64,000 nt of DNA from Rhizobium sp. CCGE531 (GTDB lineage Bacteria; Pseudomonadota; Alphaproteobacteria; Rhizobiales; Rhizobiaceae): assembly GCF_003627795.1 (NCBI RefSeq), contig NZ_CP032684.1, forward strand, positions 535,001 through 599,000, given 5' to 3'. Shown here piece by piece: positions 27,783-39,282 of the stretch; the stretch's first letter is position 1, and every line of letters begins with the position of its first letter. The notes below the pieces were generated by a model. It did not search any database. It was given only the letters and a program-made list of their open reading frames with translations, and was not told the origin of the DNA. A program made the translations under genes and the position numbers.

Positions 27783-30524
27783 GTGAACGAACGTATTAAC
27801 GCCAGCATCGATGCTTTCTCGGCCGCCGAGCTTGCCTCGGAGGAAAGCCGCGCCTCGGCTACTCCGATGATGGAGCAATATATCGAGATCAAGGCGAACA
27901 ATCCCGGTTCGCTGCTGTTCTATCGCATGGGCGACTTCTACGAATTGTTCTTCGAAGACGCCGTCGACGCCTCGCGCGCGCTCGGCATCACGCTGACGAA
28001 GCGCGGCCAGCACATGGGGCAGGATATCCCGATGTGCGGCGTGCCGGTTCATGCCGCCGACGACTATCTGCAGAAGCTGATTTCACTGGGCTTCCGCGTC
28101 GCCGTCTGCGAGCAGGTGGAAGATCCCGCCGAGGCGAAGAAGCGTGGCGGCAAGTCGGTGGTGCGGCGTGACGTCGTCCGCCTCGTCACGCCTGGCACGA
28201 TCACCGAAGAAAAGCTGCTTTCGCCCTCGGAATCCAACTATCTGATGGCGCTCACCCGCATTCGCGGCGGCGCCGAGCCGCAGCTGGCGCTCGCCTGGAT
28301 CGATATTTCGACGGGTGTGTTCCGGCTGGCAGAGACGGAAGCCTCAAGGCTGCTGGCCGATATCCTGCGCATCGATCCGCGCGAGCTGATCCTGCCGGAT
28401 ACGATGTTCCACGATCCGGAATTGAAGCCGGCTTTCGACATACTCGGCCGCACCGCCGTTCCGCAGCCGGCGGTGCTGTTTGACAGCGCCAGCGCCGAGG
28501 GCCGCATCACGCGCTATTTCGGCGTTTCCACGCTTGACGGCTTCGGCACTTTCAGCCGCGCCGAACTGGCCGCCGCTGCCGCCGCCATCGCCTATGTTGA
28601 AAAGACCCAGCTTGCCGAGCGGCCGCCGCTCGGGCTTCCGGAGCGTGAAAGCGGCGCCTCCACGCTTTTCATCGATCCCGCCACACGCGCCAATCTCGAA
28701 CTGGTTCGCACGCTTTCAGGCGATCGCAACGGTTCGCTGCTGAAGGCGATCGACCGCACCGTGACCGGCGGCGGCGCCCGACTTCTCGCCGAACGGCTGA
28801 TGTCGCCGCTCACCGATCCGCAGCGCATCAACGAGCGTCTGGATTCGATCGGCTTCCTGACGGAGGAGCCATCGCTTTGCAGTGATCTGCGCTCCGCCTT
28901 GAAGCATGTGCCCGACATGCCGCGCGCCTTGTCTCGGCTGGCGCTCGATCGTGGCGGTCCGCGCGATCTCTGGGCGATCCGCCAGGGGCTGGCGGCGGCG
29001 GCCGATGTCGCGCGCATGCTCGGTGGCGCACTTCTGCCTGAGGAATTGAAGGGTGCGCTGGCCGGGCTCAGCGCATTGCCTGCCGATCTCGAAGCCATGC
29101 TCGCCGCCACCCTTGCCGAAGAGCTGCCTCTGCTGAAGAGGGATGGCGGTTTCTTAAGAGATGGGGCGAATGCCGAGCTGGACGAAGTGCGGGCACTGCG
29201 CGACCAGTCACGCCGTGTCATCGCCGGCCTGCAGCTGCAATATGCCGAGGAAACCGGCATCAAGTCGCTGAAGATCAAACATAACAATGTGCTCGGCTAT
29301 TTCATCGAGGTCACGGCCGGCAATGCCGGTCCGATGACGGATACGAGCGAGGCCAAGGCGCGCTTCATCCATCGCCAGACGATGGCGAACGCCATGCGCT
29401 TCACCACGACCGAGCTTGCCGATCTCGAAAGCCGCATCGCCAATGCCGCCGACAAGGCACTGGCCATCGAGCTGAAAGCCTTCGACCATATGGTCGCGGC
29501 CGTTGTTGCCGCCGCCGAGGCGATCAAGGCCGGCGCCCGCGCTCTGTCGGTGATCGATGTCGCGGCAGGTCTTGCGCTGCTGGCCGAGGAGCAGGCCTAT
29601 TGCCGTCCCCTCGTTGACGCGAGCCGCATGTTCGCCATCGAAGGCGGCCGCCATCCGGTTGTCGAACAGGCGCTGCGCCGCCAGGCGAGTGGACCCTTCG
29701 TCGCCAACAATTGCGATCTTTCTCCACAGGCTGACGGCAAGGATGGCGCCATCTGGCTGCTGACTGGCCCGAACATGGGCGGTAAGTCCACCTTCCTGCG
29801 CCAGAACGCGCTGATTGCCATTCTCGGGCAGATGGGCTCTTTCGTGCCCGCCGCATCGGCCCATATCGGCATCGTCGATCGGCTGTTCTCGCGCGTCGGC
29901 GCTTCCGACGATCTGGCGCGGGGACGTTCGACCTTCATGGTCGAAATGGTCGAGACGGCGGCGATCCTCAATCAGGCGACCGAACGTTCCCTTGTCATTC
30001 TCGACGAGATTGGTCGCGGCACCGCTACCTTCGACGGCCTTTCGATTGCCTGGGCCGCCGTCGAGCATCTGCATGAAGCCAACCGATGCCGAGGCCTCTT
30101 CGCCACCCATTTCCACGAGCTGACCGTCCTGTCGGAAAAGCTTGGCCGGCTCTCCAATGCCACCATGCGCGTCAAGGAATGGGATGGCGACGTCATCTTC
30201 CTGCATGAGGTCGGACCGGGTGCTGCCGATCGCTCCTACGGCATTCAGGTGGCACGTCTTGCCGGCCTGCCGGCCTCGGTGGTGGCGCGCGCCCGCGACG
30301 TTCTGACGCGGCTTGAAGATGCCGACCGCAAGAATCCGGCAAGCCAGCTCATCGACGACCTGCCTCTCTTCCAGGTAGCTGTTCGTCGCGAGGAGGCGAG
30401 CGGCCGGCGAGAACCCTCCAAGGTCGAGGAGCGGCTGAAGACGCTCGATCTCGACGATCTGACGCCACGAGCCGCCCTCGACGTGCTCTACGAGTTGAAG
30501 AAAACCCTCACCAAGACCGGCTGA
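27783..30524 (+). CDS. mutS: DNA mismatch repair protein MutS
   Basis: MutS recognises mismatches and small loops and recruits MutL. The 913-residue protein begins at a GTG (MNERINAS) and has the mismatch-binding motif [11 protein letters not shown] with Phe and Glu, the connector, lever and clamp domains, Walker [11 protein letters not shown] near 662-671, Walker [12 protein letters not shown] and the C-terminal helix-turn-helix. An open frame reaching upstream to 27561 overlaps the malic enzyme gene and is not used. A 98-codon gene follows after 25 bases. Confidence 0.97.
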   Translation: MNERINASIDAFSAAELASEESRASATPMMEQYIEIKANNPGSLLFYRMGDFYELFFEDAVDASRALGITLTKRGQHMGQDIPMCGVPVHAADDYLQKLISLGFRVAVCEQVEDPAEAKKRGGKSVVRRDVVRLVTPGTITEEKLLSPSESNYLMALTRIRGGAEPQLALAWIDISTGVFRLAETEASRLLADILRIDPRELILPDTMFHDPELKPAFDILGRTAVPQPAVLFDSASAEGRITRYFGVSTLDGFGTFSRAELAAAAAAIAYVEKTQLAERPPLGLPERESGASTLFIDPATRANLELVRTLSGDRNGSLLKAIDRTVTGGGARLLAERLMSPLTDPQRINERLDSIGFLTEEPSLCSDLRSALKHVPDMPRALSRLALDRGGPRDLWAIRQGLAAAADVARMLGGALLPEELKGALAGLSALPADLEAMLAATLAEELPLLKRDGGFLRDGANAELDEVRALRDQSRRVIAGLQLQYAEETGIKSLKIKHNNVLGYFIEVTAGNAGPMTDTSEAKARFIHRQTMANAMRFTTTELADLESRIANAADKALAIELKAFDHMVAAVVAAAEAIKAGARALSVIDVAAGLALLAEEQAYCRPLVDASRMFAIEGGRHPVVEQALRRQASGPFVANNCDLSPQADGKDGAIWLLTGPNMGGKSTFLRQNALIAILGQMGSFVPAASAHIGIVDRLFSRVGASDDLARGRSTFMVEMVETAAILNQATERSLVILDEIGRGTATFDGLSIAWAAVEHLHEANRCRGLFATHFHELTVLSEKLGRLSNATMRVKEWDGDVIFLHEVGPGAADRSYGIQVARLAGLPASVVARARDVLTRLEDADRKNPASQLIDDLPLFQVAVRREEASGRREPSKVEERLKTLDLDDLTPRAALDVLYELKKTLTKTG

Positions 30525-30549
30525 TCACAGGCGATATCCCAAGGACAAC

Positions 30550-30846
30550 ATGATGCATCTCGAAGTTCTTCTCGCCGAAGTCCGCATTCTGGGCGAGCGC
30601 TTCTCTCCGATTGCCGCCCGCGGCAAGATCTGTGGCGAGGGTGAGCCCCCGGACTGTGAATCCGATCGCGGCCTCCTCGACATCACTCTGTCCTGCAGCC
30701 GCATTTCCGACATCTGCTCGAAGATCGCAAAGGCCGGCTATTGGGAATGCGAACGCGAGATGGTGACGCAGATCGGCGCCCAGTCGCGCAACATATTACA
30801 TAGCCTGAACGAGCTCAGGCGGGCGATCGAGCCGGCAAGGCCCTAA
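30550..30846 (+). CDS. Uncharacterised small cysteine-rich protein
   Basis: I do not recognise this 98-residue protein. It has five cysteines (C28, C36, C49, C56, C67), two predicted helices at the ends and no signal peptide or membrane segment. AAGGA precedes two tandem ATGs (30550 and 30553), supporting translation. It begins 25 bases after mutS on the same strand, so it is likely cotranscribed with it; glnD begins 149 bases later. The Cys spacing (C49-x6-C56) does not match a zinc motif I know. Codon use looks like that of its neighbours. Confidence 0.65.
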   Translation: MMHLEVLLAEVRILGERFSPIAARGKICGEGEPPDCESDRGLLDITLSCSRISDICSKIAKAGYWECEREMVTQIGAQSRNILHSLNELRRAIEPARP

Positions 30847-30926
30847 AACTGCCGGTTTCTGCGTCGATTGCCGTCACGCTTCGTCAACTTTGGCCCGGTA
30901 GACACCATAGGGATCGTCGATTCCAT

Positions 30927-30961
30927 GCATTCTACCCTCGAGAGACCCGGGCGTAGAATGC
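30927..30961 (+). promoter_or_regulatory. Inverted repeat upstream of glnD
   Basis: Perfect 9-bp arms GCATTCTAC and GTAGAATGC enclose a 17-nt GC-rich loop, ending 34 bases before the glnD ATG. It could be a leader hairpin, an attenuator or a dimeric regulator site. No T-run follows, so a simple terminator is unlikely. Confidence 0.5.
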
Positions 30962-30995
30962 CTGTGTCAATCGCAGGCCAAAGGGGCTATAGCGC

Positions 30996-33911
30996 ATGCA
31001 GACGAGAAGACAGGCGCGCCAGCAACGGGCCGCTGTCAGCGAACAGAAAGCCGATCGGCAGAGCATGGAAACGCATCATATCGATTTTTCGACCATTCTC
31101 GATGTCTCCGCGCTAAGGGCGGAATGCGAGGCTCTCGCCAAACGCCGCCTGGACAAGAATGAGGAGCGTTCCGCTCTGCTCGCGCTGTTGAAAAAGGCGA
31201 GCCAGGAGGGACGCGAGGCGGCGCGGCGGTCGCTGATCGCGGAAGGCGGCGGCCTTGATTGCGCTTATCGGATCTCCTGGCTGCAGGACCAGATCATCAC
31301 CATCCTCTACGACTTCACCGTCCGTCACGTCTATCCGAAGCAGGCGGGTGCCTTCTCCGTGACGGCGGTCGGCGGCTATGGCCGCGATACGCTGGCGCCG
31401 GGATCCGATATCGATCTTCTCTTCCTCTTCCAGCCGAAGCCGGAGAGCGACACGCACAAGGCGGTCGAATTCATTCTCTATATGCTCTGGGACATGGGCT
31501 TCAAGGTCGGCCACGCCACGCGCACGGTCGAGGAATGCATCCGCCAGGCCAAGTCCGACATGACGGTGCGCACCGCCGTCCTCGAAACCCGCTATATTTG
31601 CGGCAACGCGCCGCTGGAGCGCGAGCTGCAGGCGCGCTTCGACAAGGAAATCGTCACCAATACCGGCCCGGAATTCATCGCCGCCAAGCTCGCCGAGCGT
31701 GACGAGCGCCATCGCAAGGCCGGCGATACCCGCTATCTGGTCGAGCCCAACGTCAAGGAGGGCAAGGGCGGCCTGCGCGACCTGCACACGCTCTTCTGGA
31801 TCTCGAAATATTACTACCATGTCCGCGATCCCGCCGAACTGGTGAAGCTCGGCGTACTCTCGAAGCAGGAATATCGCCTCTTCCAGAAGGCCGAGGACTT
31901 CCTTTGGGCCGTGCGCTGCCACATGCATTTCCTGACCGGCAAGGCGGAAGAGCGGCTTTCCTTCGATATCCAGCGCGATATCGCCGAAGCCCTTGGCTAT
32001 CATGCCCGCCCCGGCCTTTCGGCCGTCGAGCGCTTCATGAAGCACTATTTCCTTGTCGCCAAGGATGTCGGCGATCTCACGCGCATTCTCTGCGCGGCGC
32101 TTGAGGATCAGCAAGCCAAAGCCACCCCGGGGCTCACCGGCGTCATCAGCCGTTTCGCCAACCGTTCGCGCAAGATCGCCGGCACCGTCGAGTTCGTCGA
32201 GGATCGCGGCCGCATCGCGCTTGCCAATCCCGATGTCTTCAAGCGCGATCCGGTCAGCCTCATCAGGCTGTTCTTCGTCGCCGACATCAATGGCCTCGAA
32301 TTTCACCCGGATGCGCTGAAGCGCGTCACGCGATCGCTGAACCTGATCGACAATGATCTGCGCGAGAACGAAGAGGCGAACCGCCTGTTCCTGGCCATCC
32401 TGACCTCGAAGCGCGATCCCGCATTGATCCTGCGCCGCATGAACGAGGCCGGCGTGCTCGGCCGCTTCATCCCGGAATTCGGCAAGATCGTCTCAATGAT
32501 GCAGTTCAACATGTATCATCATTATACGGTGGACGAGCATCTGATCCGCACCGTCGACGTGCTGTCGGAGATCGACAAGGGCAAGGCCGAGGATGTTCAT
32601 CCGCTGACCAACAAGCTGATGCCCAATATCGAGGATCGTGACGCCCTCTATGTTGCCGTGCTCTTGCACGATATCGCCAAGGGCCGCGAGGAAGATCACT
32701 CGGAAGCCGGCGCCAAGGTGGCGCGCAAGCTCTGCCCGCGCTTCGGCCTTTCGCCGAAGCAGACGGAGCTCGTCGTCTGGCTGATCGCGGAACACCTGAC
32801 TATGTCGATGGTCGCCCAGACGCGCGACCTGACCGATCGCAAGACCATCATCGATTTCGCCGACCGGGTGCAGTCGCTCGACCGGCTGAAGATGCTGCTG
32901 ATCCTGACGGTCTGCGACATCCGCGCCGTCGGTCCGGGCGTCTGGAACGGCTGGAAAGGCCAGCTGCTGCGCACGCTCTATTACGAAACCGAACTGCTGC
33001 TTGCCGGCGGCTTCTCCGAAGTGTCGCGCAAGGAGCGGGCCGAAGCGGCAGCCGAAGCGCTTGAACAGGCTCTTGCGGATTGGAGCCAGAAGGACCGCAA
33101 GGCCTACGTCAAGCTGCACTACCAGCCCTATCTGCTGTCCGTGCCGCTGGAGGATCAGATCCGCCACACGCAGTTCATTCGCCAGTCGGACAAGGCGGAT
33201 AAGGTGCTTGCCACCATGGTGCGCACCGACAGCTTCCACGCCATCACCGAGATCACCGTTCTGTCGCCCGACCATCCGCGCCTGCTGACCGTGATTGCCG
33301 GCGCATGTGCGGCGGCCGGCGCGAATATCGCCGACGCACAGATCTTCACGACATCGGACGGCCGCGCGCTCGACACTATCCACGTCAGCCGCGAATTTCC
33401 CGACGATGCCGACGAGCTGCGCCGCGCCGGCACCATCGGCAAGATGATCGAGGATGTGCTGGCCGGCCGCAAGCGGCTGCCGGAAGTCATCGCGACGCGC
33501 ACGAAGAACCGCCGCAAGAACAAGGCCTTCGTCATCCCGCCGTCGGTGATCATCACCAACAGCCTCTCCAACAAGTTTACGGTCATCGAGGTCGAATGCC
33601 TCGATCGCCCTGGCCTCTTGTCGGAAATCACGGCCGTTCTCTCGGACCTGTCGCTCGATATCCAATCGGCGCGCATCACCACCTTCGGCGAAAAAGTCAT
33701 CGACACCTTCTATGTTACCGATCTCGTCGGGCAGAAGATTTCCAACGAGAACAAGCGAGCCAATATCACTGCGCGCCTGAAGGCGGTCATGGCGGGCGAG
33801 GAGGATGAAATGCGCGAGCGCATGCCATCAGGCATCATCGCGCCCGCCGCCACGCGCAGCGTCGCCGTCGAAAAGTCAGACCCCGAGAAGAAAGCCGGTT
33901 CTGCCGCATGA
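30996..33911 (+). CDS. glnD: Bifunctional PII uridylyltransferase/uridylyl-removing enzyme
   Basis: GlnD senses glutamine and uridylylates or deuridylylates PII proteins (GlnB/GlnK), setting nitrogen control. The 971-residue protein has the nucleotidyltransferase motif [18 protein letters not shown] near 126-143, the HD domain [13 protein letters not shown] near 557-569 for the uridylyl-removing activity, and two C-terminal ACT domains (about 750-830 and 860-935) that bind glutamine. AAGGGG precedes the ATG at 30996; a second in-frame ATG at 31065 (METHHID) is a possible start. murJ overlaps the stop by 4 bases. Confidence 0.96.
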   Translation: MQTRRQARQQRAAVSEQKADRQSMETHHIDFSTILDVSALRAECEALAKRRLDKNEERSALLALLKKASQEGREAARRSLIAEGGGLDCAYRISWLQDQIITILYDFTVRHVYPKQAGAFSVTAVGGYGRDTLAPGSDIDLLFLFQPKPESDTHKAVEFILYMLWDMGFKVGHATRTVEECIRQAKSDMTVRTAVLETRYICGNAPLERELQARFDKEIVTNTGPEFIAAKLAERDERHRKAGDTRYLVEPNVKEGKGGLRDLHTLFWISKYYYHVRDPAELVKLGVLSKQEYRLFQKAEDFLWAVRCHMHFLTGKAEERLSFDIQRDIAEALGYHARPGLSAVERFMKHYFLVAKDVGDLTRILCAALEDQQAKATPGLTGVISRFANRSRKIAGTVEFVEDRGRIALANPDVFKRDPVSLIRLFFVADINGLEFHPDALKRVTRSLNLIDNDLRENEEANRLFLAILTSKRDPALILRRMNEAGVLGRFIPEFGKIVSMMQFNMYHHYTVDEHLIRTVDVLSEIDKGKAEDVHPLTNKLMPNIEDRDALYVAVLLHDIAKGREEDHSEAGAKVARKLCPRFGLSPKQTELVVWLIAEHLTMSMVAQTRDLTDRKTIIDFADRVQSLDRLKMLLILTVCDIRAVGPGVWNGWKGQLLRTLYYETELLLAGGFSEVSRKERAEAAAEALEQALADWSQKDRKAYVKLHYQPYLLSVPLEDQIRHTQFIRQSDKADKVLATMVRTDSFHAITEITVLSPDHPRLLTVIAGACAAAGANIADAQIFTTSDGRALDTIHVSREFPDDADELRRAGTIGKMIEDVLAGRKRLPEVIATRTKNRRKNKAFVIPPSVIITNSLSNKFTVIEVECLDRPGLLSEITAVLSDLSLDIQSARITTFGEKVIDTFYVTDLVGQKISNENKRANITARLKAVMAGEEDEMRERMPSGIIAPAATRSVAVEKSDPEKKAGSAA

Positions 33912-35509
33912 GCCTAGTCAAGAAATTCATCACGGTCGGTGGTGCGACGCTTGGCAGCCGCATCTTCGGCTTCGCACGCGAAACCCTGATGGCCGCCGCC
34001 CTCGGCACCGGGCCGATGGCTGACGTCTTTTACGCCGCCTTCCGCTTTCCGAATCTCTTCCGCCGCCTCTTCGCCGAAGGCGCCTTCAATGCCGCTTTCG
34101 TGCCGCTCTTTGCCAAGGAAATCGAGGCGAACGGCATCGACGGAGCAAAACGCTTCTCCGAAGAAGTGTTCGGCGTCCTCTTCTCGGTCCTGTTCCTGAT
34201 CACCGTCGTCATGGAACTGGGCATGCCGCTAATCGTGCGCTGGATCATCGCGCCAGGCTTTGCCGACGACCCGGAGAAATTCACGATCACGGTGCGCATG
34301 GCCGCCGTCATGTTCCCCTATCTCATGTGCATGTCGCTGACGGCGATGATGAGCGGCATGCTGAATTCGCTGCATCATTTCTTCGCAGCGGCGGTGGCGC
34401 CCATCTTCCTGAATGTGGTCATGATCGGCGCGCTGTTCTATTCGCTCTATTTCGGCGCGCTGCCGCTGCAGACCGCCTGGTATCTGTCCTGGGGCGTACT
34501 AGCGGCCGGCATCCTGCAATTGCTCGTCGTCTACATCGGCGTCCGCCATGCCGGCATCAATATCGGCTTCCGCTGGCCGCGCGTCACGCCGAACGTCACG
34601 CGGCTGTTGATCCTCGCCATTCCCGCAGCCGTCACCGGCGGCATCACCCAGATCAACCAGATGATCGGCCAGGCGATCGCCTCCAGCCGCGAAGGCGCGA
34701 TCGCCGCCCTGCAATATGCCGACCGCATCTACCAGCTGCCGCTCGGCGTTGTCGGCGTTGCCGTCGGCGTGGTGCTGCTGCCGGAGCTTGCCCGCGCCCT
34801 GAAATCGGGCCACCTGAAGGAAGCCGCCAATCTGCAGAACCGTTCGATGGAATTCGTGCTGTTCCTGACCTTGCCGGCCGCCATGGCGCTCTGGGTCCTC
34901 TCGGACGACATCATCCGCGTGCTCTACGAGCGCCGCGCCTTCCATCAGGAAAACACCCTCATCGTCGGCTCGATACTCGCGATCTACGGGCTCGGCCTGC
35001 CGGCCTTCGTGCTGATCAAGGCGCTGCAGCCCGGCTTCTACGCCCGCGAGGACACCAAGACGCCGATGCGCTTCTCCGGTGTGGCGGTCGCCGTCAATTG
35101 CGCCATCGCGCTCAGCCTCTTTCCCTATATGGGCGCGCCCGGCATCGCGGTCGCGGAGGCGACGGCCGGGTGGATCAGCACGGTTCTGCTGTTCACGACG
35201 CTGCTGCGCCGTGGTTATCTGACCTGGGAATGGGGGCTCGCGCGCCGTACCGCGCTGCTGCTTGTTTCAGCCGGCGTCATGACCGGCGCGATCATCTATC
35301 TGCAGCATCGTTGGGAACCCTATCTCGCCTCCGGCGCCTCGCTGCTGACCAAGGTGAGCACGCTCGGCCTGCTGATCGCGATCGCCATGGCAATCTATTT
35401 CGCCGTCGCCTTCCTGATCGGCGGCGCCGATCTCGGCATGATCCGCCGCAACATCAACCGCAAATCCGCCGCCGCTGCGCCGGATGCCGAGGTGGTGAAC
35501 GGGGAGTAG
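33908..35509 (+). CDS. murJ: Lipid II flippase MurJ (MviN)
   Basis: MurJ flips the peptidoglycan precursor lipid II across the inner membrane. The 533-residue polytopic protein fits the 13-14 helix MOP-superfamily fold and has the family N-terminus ([20 protein letters not shown]) with the conserved arginine and the [22 protein letters not shown] motif. It is translationally coupled to glnD by an ATGA overlap, as in many Rhizobiales. A pair of inverted repeat elements follows. Confidence 0.96.
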   Translation: MSLVKKFITVGGATLGSRIFGFARETLMAAALGTGPMADVFYAAFRFPNLFRRLFAEGAFNAAFVPLFAKEIEANGIDGAKRFSEEVFGVLFSVLFLITVVMELGMPLIVRWIIAPGFADDPEKFTITVRMAAVMFPYLMCMSLTAMMSGMLNSLHHFFAAAVAPIFLNVVMIGALFYSLYFGALPLQTAWYLSWGVLAAGILQLLVVYIGVRHAGINIGFRWPRVTPNVTRLLILAIPAAVTGGITQINQMIGQAIASSREGAIAALQYADRIYQLPLGVVGVAVGVVLLPELARALKSGHLKEAANLQNRSMEFVLFLTLPAAMALWVLSDDIIRVLYERRAFHQENTLIVGSILAIYGLGLPAFVLIKALQPGFYAREDTKTPMRFSGVAVAVNCAIALSLFPYMGAPGIAVAEATAGWISTVLLFTTLLRRGYLTWEWGLARRTALLLVSAGVMTGAIIYLQHRWEPYLASGASLLTKVSTLGLLIAIAMAIYFAVAFLIGGADLGMIRRNINRKSAAAAPDAEVVNGE

Positions 35510-35549
35510 GGGGCAAATCGGAGTCCGGCGTCTGCTGAAACCTCTATAA

Positions 35550-35594
35550 CCCCCCTCTGTCGCTGTCGCGACATCTCCCCCACAAGGGGGAGAT
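35550..35594. repeat. Palindromic intergenic repeat, left member of an inverted pair
   Basis: It contains CCCCCCTCTGTC, a short GC palindrome, and a perfect 9-bp hairpin ATCTCCCCC/GGGGGAGAT with a 4-nt loop. A closely related unit lies in the opposite orientation at 35689-35733. This family is common between rhizobial genes. Confidence 0.7.
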
Positions 35595-35688
35595 TGGTAA
35601 TATGTGGTGGCCTCTCACGCCCAATTAATATCGCATCTGTTGAAGCCGAGGCTATTGTTTCTGCAGGACATGCGGCAAACTCCTAACG

Positions 35689-35733
35689 ATCTCCCCCCTT
35701 GTGGGGGAGATGTCACGAAGTGACAGAGGGGGG
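35689..35733. repeat. Palindromic intergenic repeat, right member of an inverted pair
   Basis: It has a perfect 9-bp hairpin ATCTCCCCC/GGGGGAGAT (5-nt loop), then GTCAC-GAA-GTGAC, then AGAGGGGGG, mirroring the left unit at 35550-35594. The 94 bp between the two units hold no gene. Confidence 0.7.
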
Positions 35734-35779
35734 TGCGCACTCTCCGCAAACTCGCAATCAATTTGATCCCGGAGCCCCC

Positions 35780-36172
35780 ATGCCCCAATCCCTCTTCCTC
35801 GTTACCCTCGTCGTCGATGATTACGATCGCGCCAAGGCCTTCTATTGCGGTACCCTTGGCTTCGATTGCCTTCAGGACGAAGTGCAGCCGGAGGGCAAGC
35901 GCTGGGTCGCCGTCAAGCCGAAGGGCGGCGAGGGGGCGGCGCTGTTGCTGGCCCAGGCCGCCAGCGACAATCAGCGCGCCGCAATCGGCAACCAGACCGG
36001 CGGCCGCGTCGGCTTCTTCCTGAAGACCGACGATTTTGCCCGCGATCATGCCGCGATGAAGGCAAAGGGCGTGCGCTTTCTGGAGGAGCCGCGCCACGAA
36101 GTCTATGGCACGGTGGCGGTCTTCGCTGATCCCTACGGCAACACCTGGGATCTGATCCAGCATTCTTCCTGA
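35780..36172 (+). CDS. VOC (glyoxalase) family protein
   Basis: The 130-residue protein has the VOC beta-alpha-beta modules ([61 protein letters not shown]). Its function is unknown; relatives include lactoylglutathione lyase-like enzymes and antibiotic-binding proteins. The ATG at 35780 has GGAG nine bases upstream, and the in-frame region to 35699 is repeat sequence. It lies upstream of trpS on the same strand with a 112-bp gap. Confidence 0.8.
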   Translation: MPQSLFLVTLVVDDYDRAKAFYCGTLGFDCLQDEVQPEGKRWVAVKPKGGEGAALLLAQAASDNQRAAIGNQTGGRVGFFLKTDDFARDHAAMKAKGVRFLEEPRHEVYGTVAVFADPYGNTWDLIQHSS

Positions 36173-36284
36173 GACTCTACCATATAGCCTCTTGATCCTG
36201 CCTGATCCCGCGTGCATAAGCCGCTCGAAACCAAGGGTCGAGCGCGAGCTCGCCCAGGCCCTCCACAAGCCTTTTGAGGACGAC

Positions 36285-37349
36285 ATGACCGAATTCAAGC
36301 CGCTCGTATTCTCCGGCGTTCAGCCCACGGGCAATCTCCACCTCGGCAATTATCTCGGCGCGATCCGCAAGTTCGTGGCCCTGCAGGAAAACAACGACTG
36401 CATCTATTGCGTCGTCGACATGCATGCGCTGACCGCCCAGCTCGTGCATGACGACATGCCGGGCCAGACGCGTTCGATCACCGCGGCGTTTCTTGCCGCC
36501 GGCATCGATCCGGAGAAGCATATCGTCTTCAACCAGTCGGCCGTGCCGCAGCATGCCGAGCTTGCCTGGATCTTCAACTGCGTCGCCCGCATCGGCTGGA
36601 TGAACCGCATGACGCAGTTCAAGGACAAGGCCGGCAAGGACCGCGAGCAGGCCTCGCTCGGCCTTTACGCGTATCCGAGCCTGATGGCCGCCGATATTCT
36701 GCTTTATCGCGCCACCCATGTTCCTGTTGGAGACGACCAGAAGCAGCATCTGGAATTGACCCGCGACATCGCCATGAAGTTCAATCTGGATTTCATGGAG
36801 CACATTCGCCGCTCGGGCTACGGCATCGATATCACCGTTGGCGACGAGCCGGTGCATGCCTATTTCCCGATGGTCGAGCCGTTGATCGATGGCCCGGCGC
36901 CGCGCGTCATGTCGCTGCGTGACGGCACGAAGAAGATGTCGAAATCCGACGCCTCGGACCTGTCGCGCATCAACCTGCTCGACGACGAGGAAAACATCTC
37001 GAAGAAGATCCGCAAGGCCAAGACCGATCCGGATGGCTTGCCGAGCGAAATCGCCGGTCTCGCCGGCCGCCCCGAGGCCGACAACCTGGTCGGCATTTAT
37101 GCGGCCCTTGCCGACAAGTCGAAAGCGGATGTCCTGTCCGAATTCGGCGGCCAGCAATTCTCCGTCTTCAAGCCGGCGCTGGTCGATCTTGCCGTGCATG
37201 TGCTCTCGCCGATCACCATGGAAATGCGCCGCCTGATGGCCGATCCCGGCCACATCGACGCCGTGCTCCGCGATGGCGGTGCCCGCGCCCGTGCTCGCGC
37301 TGACGTGACGATGAAGCAGGTTCGCGACATCATCGGCTTTCTCTATTGA
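36285..37349 (+). CDS. trpS: Tryptophanyl-tRNA synthetase
   Basis: This class I synthetase charges tRNA-Trp. The 354-residue protein begins [25 protein letters not shown], where HLGN is the HIGH motif, and has the KMSKS signature at about 216-220 ([10 protein letters not shown]) and the ATP/Trp-binding [18 protein letters not shown] precedes the ATG at 36285; the longer frame from 36192 is not supported. Confidence 0.97.
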   Translation: MTEFKPLVFSGVQPTGNLHLGNYLGAIRKFVALQENNDCIYCVVDMHALTAQLVHDDMPGQTRSITAAFLAAGIDPEKHIVFNQSAVPQHAELAWIFNCVARIGWMNRMTQFKDKAGKDREQASLGLYAYPSLMAADILLYRATHVPVGDDQKQHLELTRDIAMKFNLDFMEHIRRSGYGIDITVGDEPVHAYFPMVEPLIDGPAPRVMSLRDGTKKMSKSDASDLSRINLLDDEENISKKIRKAKTDPDGLPSEIAGLAGRPEADNLVGIYAALADKSKADVLSEFGGQQFSVFKPALVDLAVHVLSPITMEMRRLMADPGHIDAVLRDGGARARARADVTMKQVRDIIGFLY

Positions 37350-37423
37350 TGATGTCGTAATGGAAGCTTCCACCTGAAAACGGGGGCTTGCAAAACGTCC
37401 CCTTCGGGTGTCAGAGTCGCCGC

Positions 37424-37915
37424 ATGGTATCAAAACGTCTCTCACGGCTCGAAGGTCACCGCCGCAAGTTCATGGCGGTCATCGACGGCACGCCCGAATG
37501 CCAGCGCGCCGTCCATTATGCCGGCCGGCGCGCCAAGAATTCCAATGGCGGCCTCGTCTTGCTCTACGTCATCCCCGAAGGCGATTTCCAGCAATGGCTC
37601 GGCGTCGAGGAGATCATGCGGGCGGAAGCACGCGAGGAAGCCGAGGCGGCAACCGCAAAGGCGGCGCAGGCCGTCCGCGAAAATATCGGCATCGATTCGG
37701 AGATCGTCATTCGCGAGGGATCGGCCGCCGAGCAGATCAATGCGGTGATCGAGGATGACCGGGATATCGCGCTTCTCGTGCTTGCCGCCGGTTCCGCCAA
37801 GGAAGGCCCGGGCCCGCTCGTCTCGTCGATCGCCGGGCGCGCCGCGGCCTTTCCGATCCCGGTGACTGTGCTTCCGGACACGCTGAACAACGAGGAAATC
37901 GACGCCCTCAGCTGA
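37424..37915 (+). CDS. Universal stress protein (UspA family)
   Basis: The 163-residue protein has the alpha/beta Usp fold: FMAVIDGTPECQRAVHYAGRRA at the N-terminus, VLLYVIPEGDFQQ, and the C-terminal LVLAAGSAKEGPGPLVSSIAGR, which partly fits the ATP-binding G-x2-G-x9-GS pattern. Its role in rhizobia is unknown. It lies between trpS and nfuA, the usual rhizobial order. Confidence 0.85.
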   Translation: MVSKRLSRLEGHRRKFMAVIDGTPECQRAVHYAGRRAKNSNGGLVLLYVIPEGDFQQWLGVEEIMRAEAREEAEAATAKAAQAVRENIGIDSEIVIREGSAAEQINAVIEDDRDIALLVLAAGSAKEGPGPLVSSIAGRAAAFPIPVTVLPDTLNNEEIDALS

Positions 37916-38032
37916 TCGGCGCATGCCATTTCTTGAGAAACACTCTCTTGAATAGAATGGCCAAAAGGCCTATCTTCTTTTGAAATGTTCTAAAGTCGGG
38001 GCAGGGTGTTCGCCCGCCGCATGGAGATCAAG

Positions 38033-38599
38033 ATGTTCATTCAGACCGAAGCGACGCCGAACCCCGCGACCCTCAAGTTCCTGCCGGGCAAGGTGGTGAT
38101 GGAAAGCGGCACGGCCGAGTTCCGTAGCGCCGAGGAAGCCGAGGCTTCGCCGCTTGCTGCCCGCCTCTTCGAGATTCCGGGCGTGACCGGCGTCTATTTC
38201 GGCTATGATTTCATCTCGGTCTCCAAGGAAAGTCAGGAATGGCAGCATCTGAAGCCCGCCATCCTCGGCTCGATCATGGAGCATTTCATGTCCGGCAAGC
38301 CGGTCATGGGCTCTTCCTCGGTTTCTTCTGAAGTGCAGGATGCCGGCGGCGAATTCTTCGACGAGGGCGACGAGGCGATCGTGCTGACCATCAAGGAATT
38401 GCTGGATACCCGCGTGCGTCCGGCCGTTGCCCAGGATGGCGGCGACATCACCTTCCGCGGCTTCCGCGACGGCAAGGTCTATCTCAACATGAAGGGATCC
38501 TGCGCCGGTTGCCCGTCGTCGACGGCGACGTTGAAGCATGGGGTGCAGAACCTGCTGCGCCATTTCGTCCCGGAAGTGCAGGAAGTCGAAGCCGTTTAA
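38033..38599 (+). CDS. nfuA: NifU-like iron-sulfur carrier NfuA
   Basis: NfuA carries 4Fe-4S clusters to target enzymes. The 188-residue protein has the N-terminal Nfu_N domain (MFIQTEATPNPATLKFLPG) and a C-terminal NifU-like domain with the cluster ligands C157 and C160 in GSCAGCPSS. It is the Nfu type, not the scaffold NifU of nitrogenase clusters. ATGs at 38021 and 38033 are possible; the conserved MFIQTE start is used. Confidence 0.93.
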   Translation: MFIQTEATPNPATLKFLPGKVVMESGTAEFRSAEEAEASPLAARLFEIPGVTGVYFGYDFISVSKESQEWQHLKPAILGSIMEHFMSGKPVMGSSSVSSEVQDAGGEFFDEGDEAIVLTIKELLDTRVRPAVAQDGGDITFRGFRDGKVYLNMKGSCAGCPSSTATLKHGVQNLLRHFVPEVQEVEAV

Positions 38600-38623
38600 T
38601 CTCCGTATTTCGGAAAAATTGAC

Positions 38624-39280
38624 ATGATCGTACTGGCGCTCGACACGGCAGGTGTGGATTGCGCTGCCGCTGTGTATGATAGCGGCAGTGATTCTGTGAT
38701 GGGGGAGGTCACGGAAACGATCGGACGGGGACATGCCGAGCATCTGATGCACGTTGTCGACGAGGCGCTGGCGAAAGCCGGTATGACGCTTTCGGCGATC
38801 GAGCGTGTCGTCGTGACCGTCGGCCCCGGTTCCTTCACCGGCATCCGCATCGGCGTCGCAGCCGCTCGCGGTTTTGCGCTCTCCCTCGATATCTACGCGG
38901 TTGGTGTTACGACCCTCGAGGTCATGGCGGCGACCGTGCGAGCACAGAATCCGGGCAAGTCGGTTCTGGCTGCCATCGACGCCAAGCGCGAGGAGATCTA
39001 TCTCCAGGGCTTCGATGCCGATGGCAACCCGCTGGACGAGGCTCGGGCCGTGACGATCGACGAAGCGCGGGCGATTGCCAGCGCCTTTGACGGCATCGTC
39101 ACCGGCACGGCCGTCGCCCGGTTGAGCGATGCGCCGCCGGCGGAGCGGCCAGACGCATTTCCGATTGCCATCATCGCCCGGCTGGGCGCCGGCAAGCCCG
39201 CCGGCGAAAAGCCGAAGCCGCTTTATCTTCGCGGACCCGATGCCAGACCGCAGGCCGGATTCGCAGTTGCCAGGCAATAG
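38624..39280 (+). CDS. tsaB: tRNA threonylcarbamoyladenosine biosynthesis protein TsaB
   Basis: TsaB is the inactive partner that scaffolds TsaD and TsaE when t6A is made at position 37 of ANN-decoding tRNAs. The 218-residue protein has the ASKHA-fold start MIVLALDTAG, the EHLMHVVDEALAKAG helix and the VGPGSFTGIRIGVAAARG motif. rimI begins 2 bases after its stop, so the two are cotranscribed, as in many proteobacteria. Confidence 0.94.
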   Translation: MIVLALDTAGVDCAAAVYDSGSDSVMGEVTETIGRGHAEHLMHVVDEALAKAGMTLSAIERVVVTVGPGSFTGIRIGVAAARGFALSLDIYAVGVTTLEVMAATVRAQNPGKSVLAAIDAKREEIYLQGFDADGNPLDEARAVTIDEARAIASAFDGIVTGTAVARLSDAPPAERPDAFPIAIIARLGAGKPAGEKPKPLYLRGPDARPQAGFAVARQ

Positions 39281-39282
39281 AA

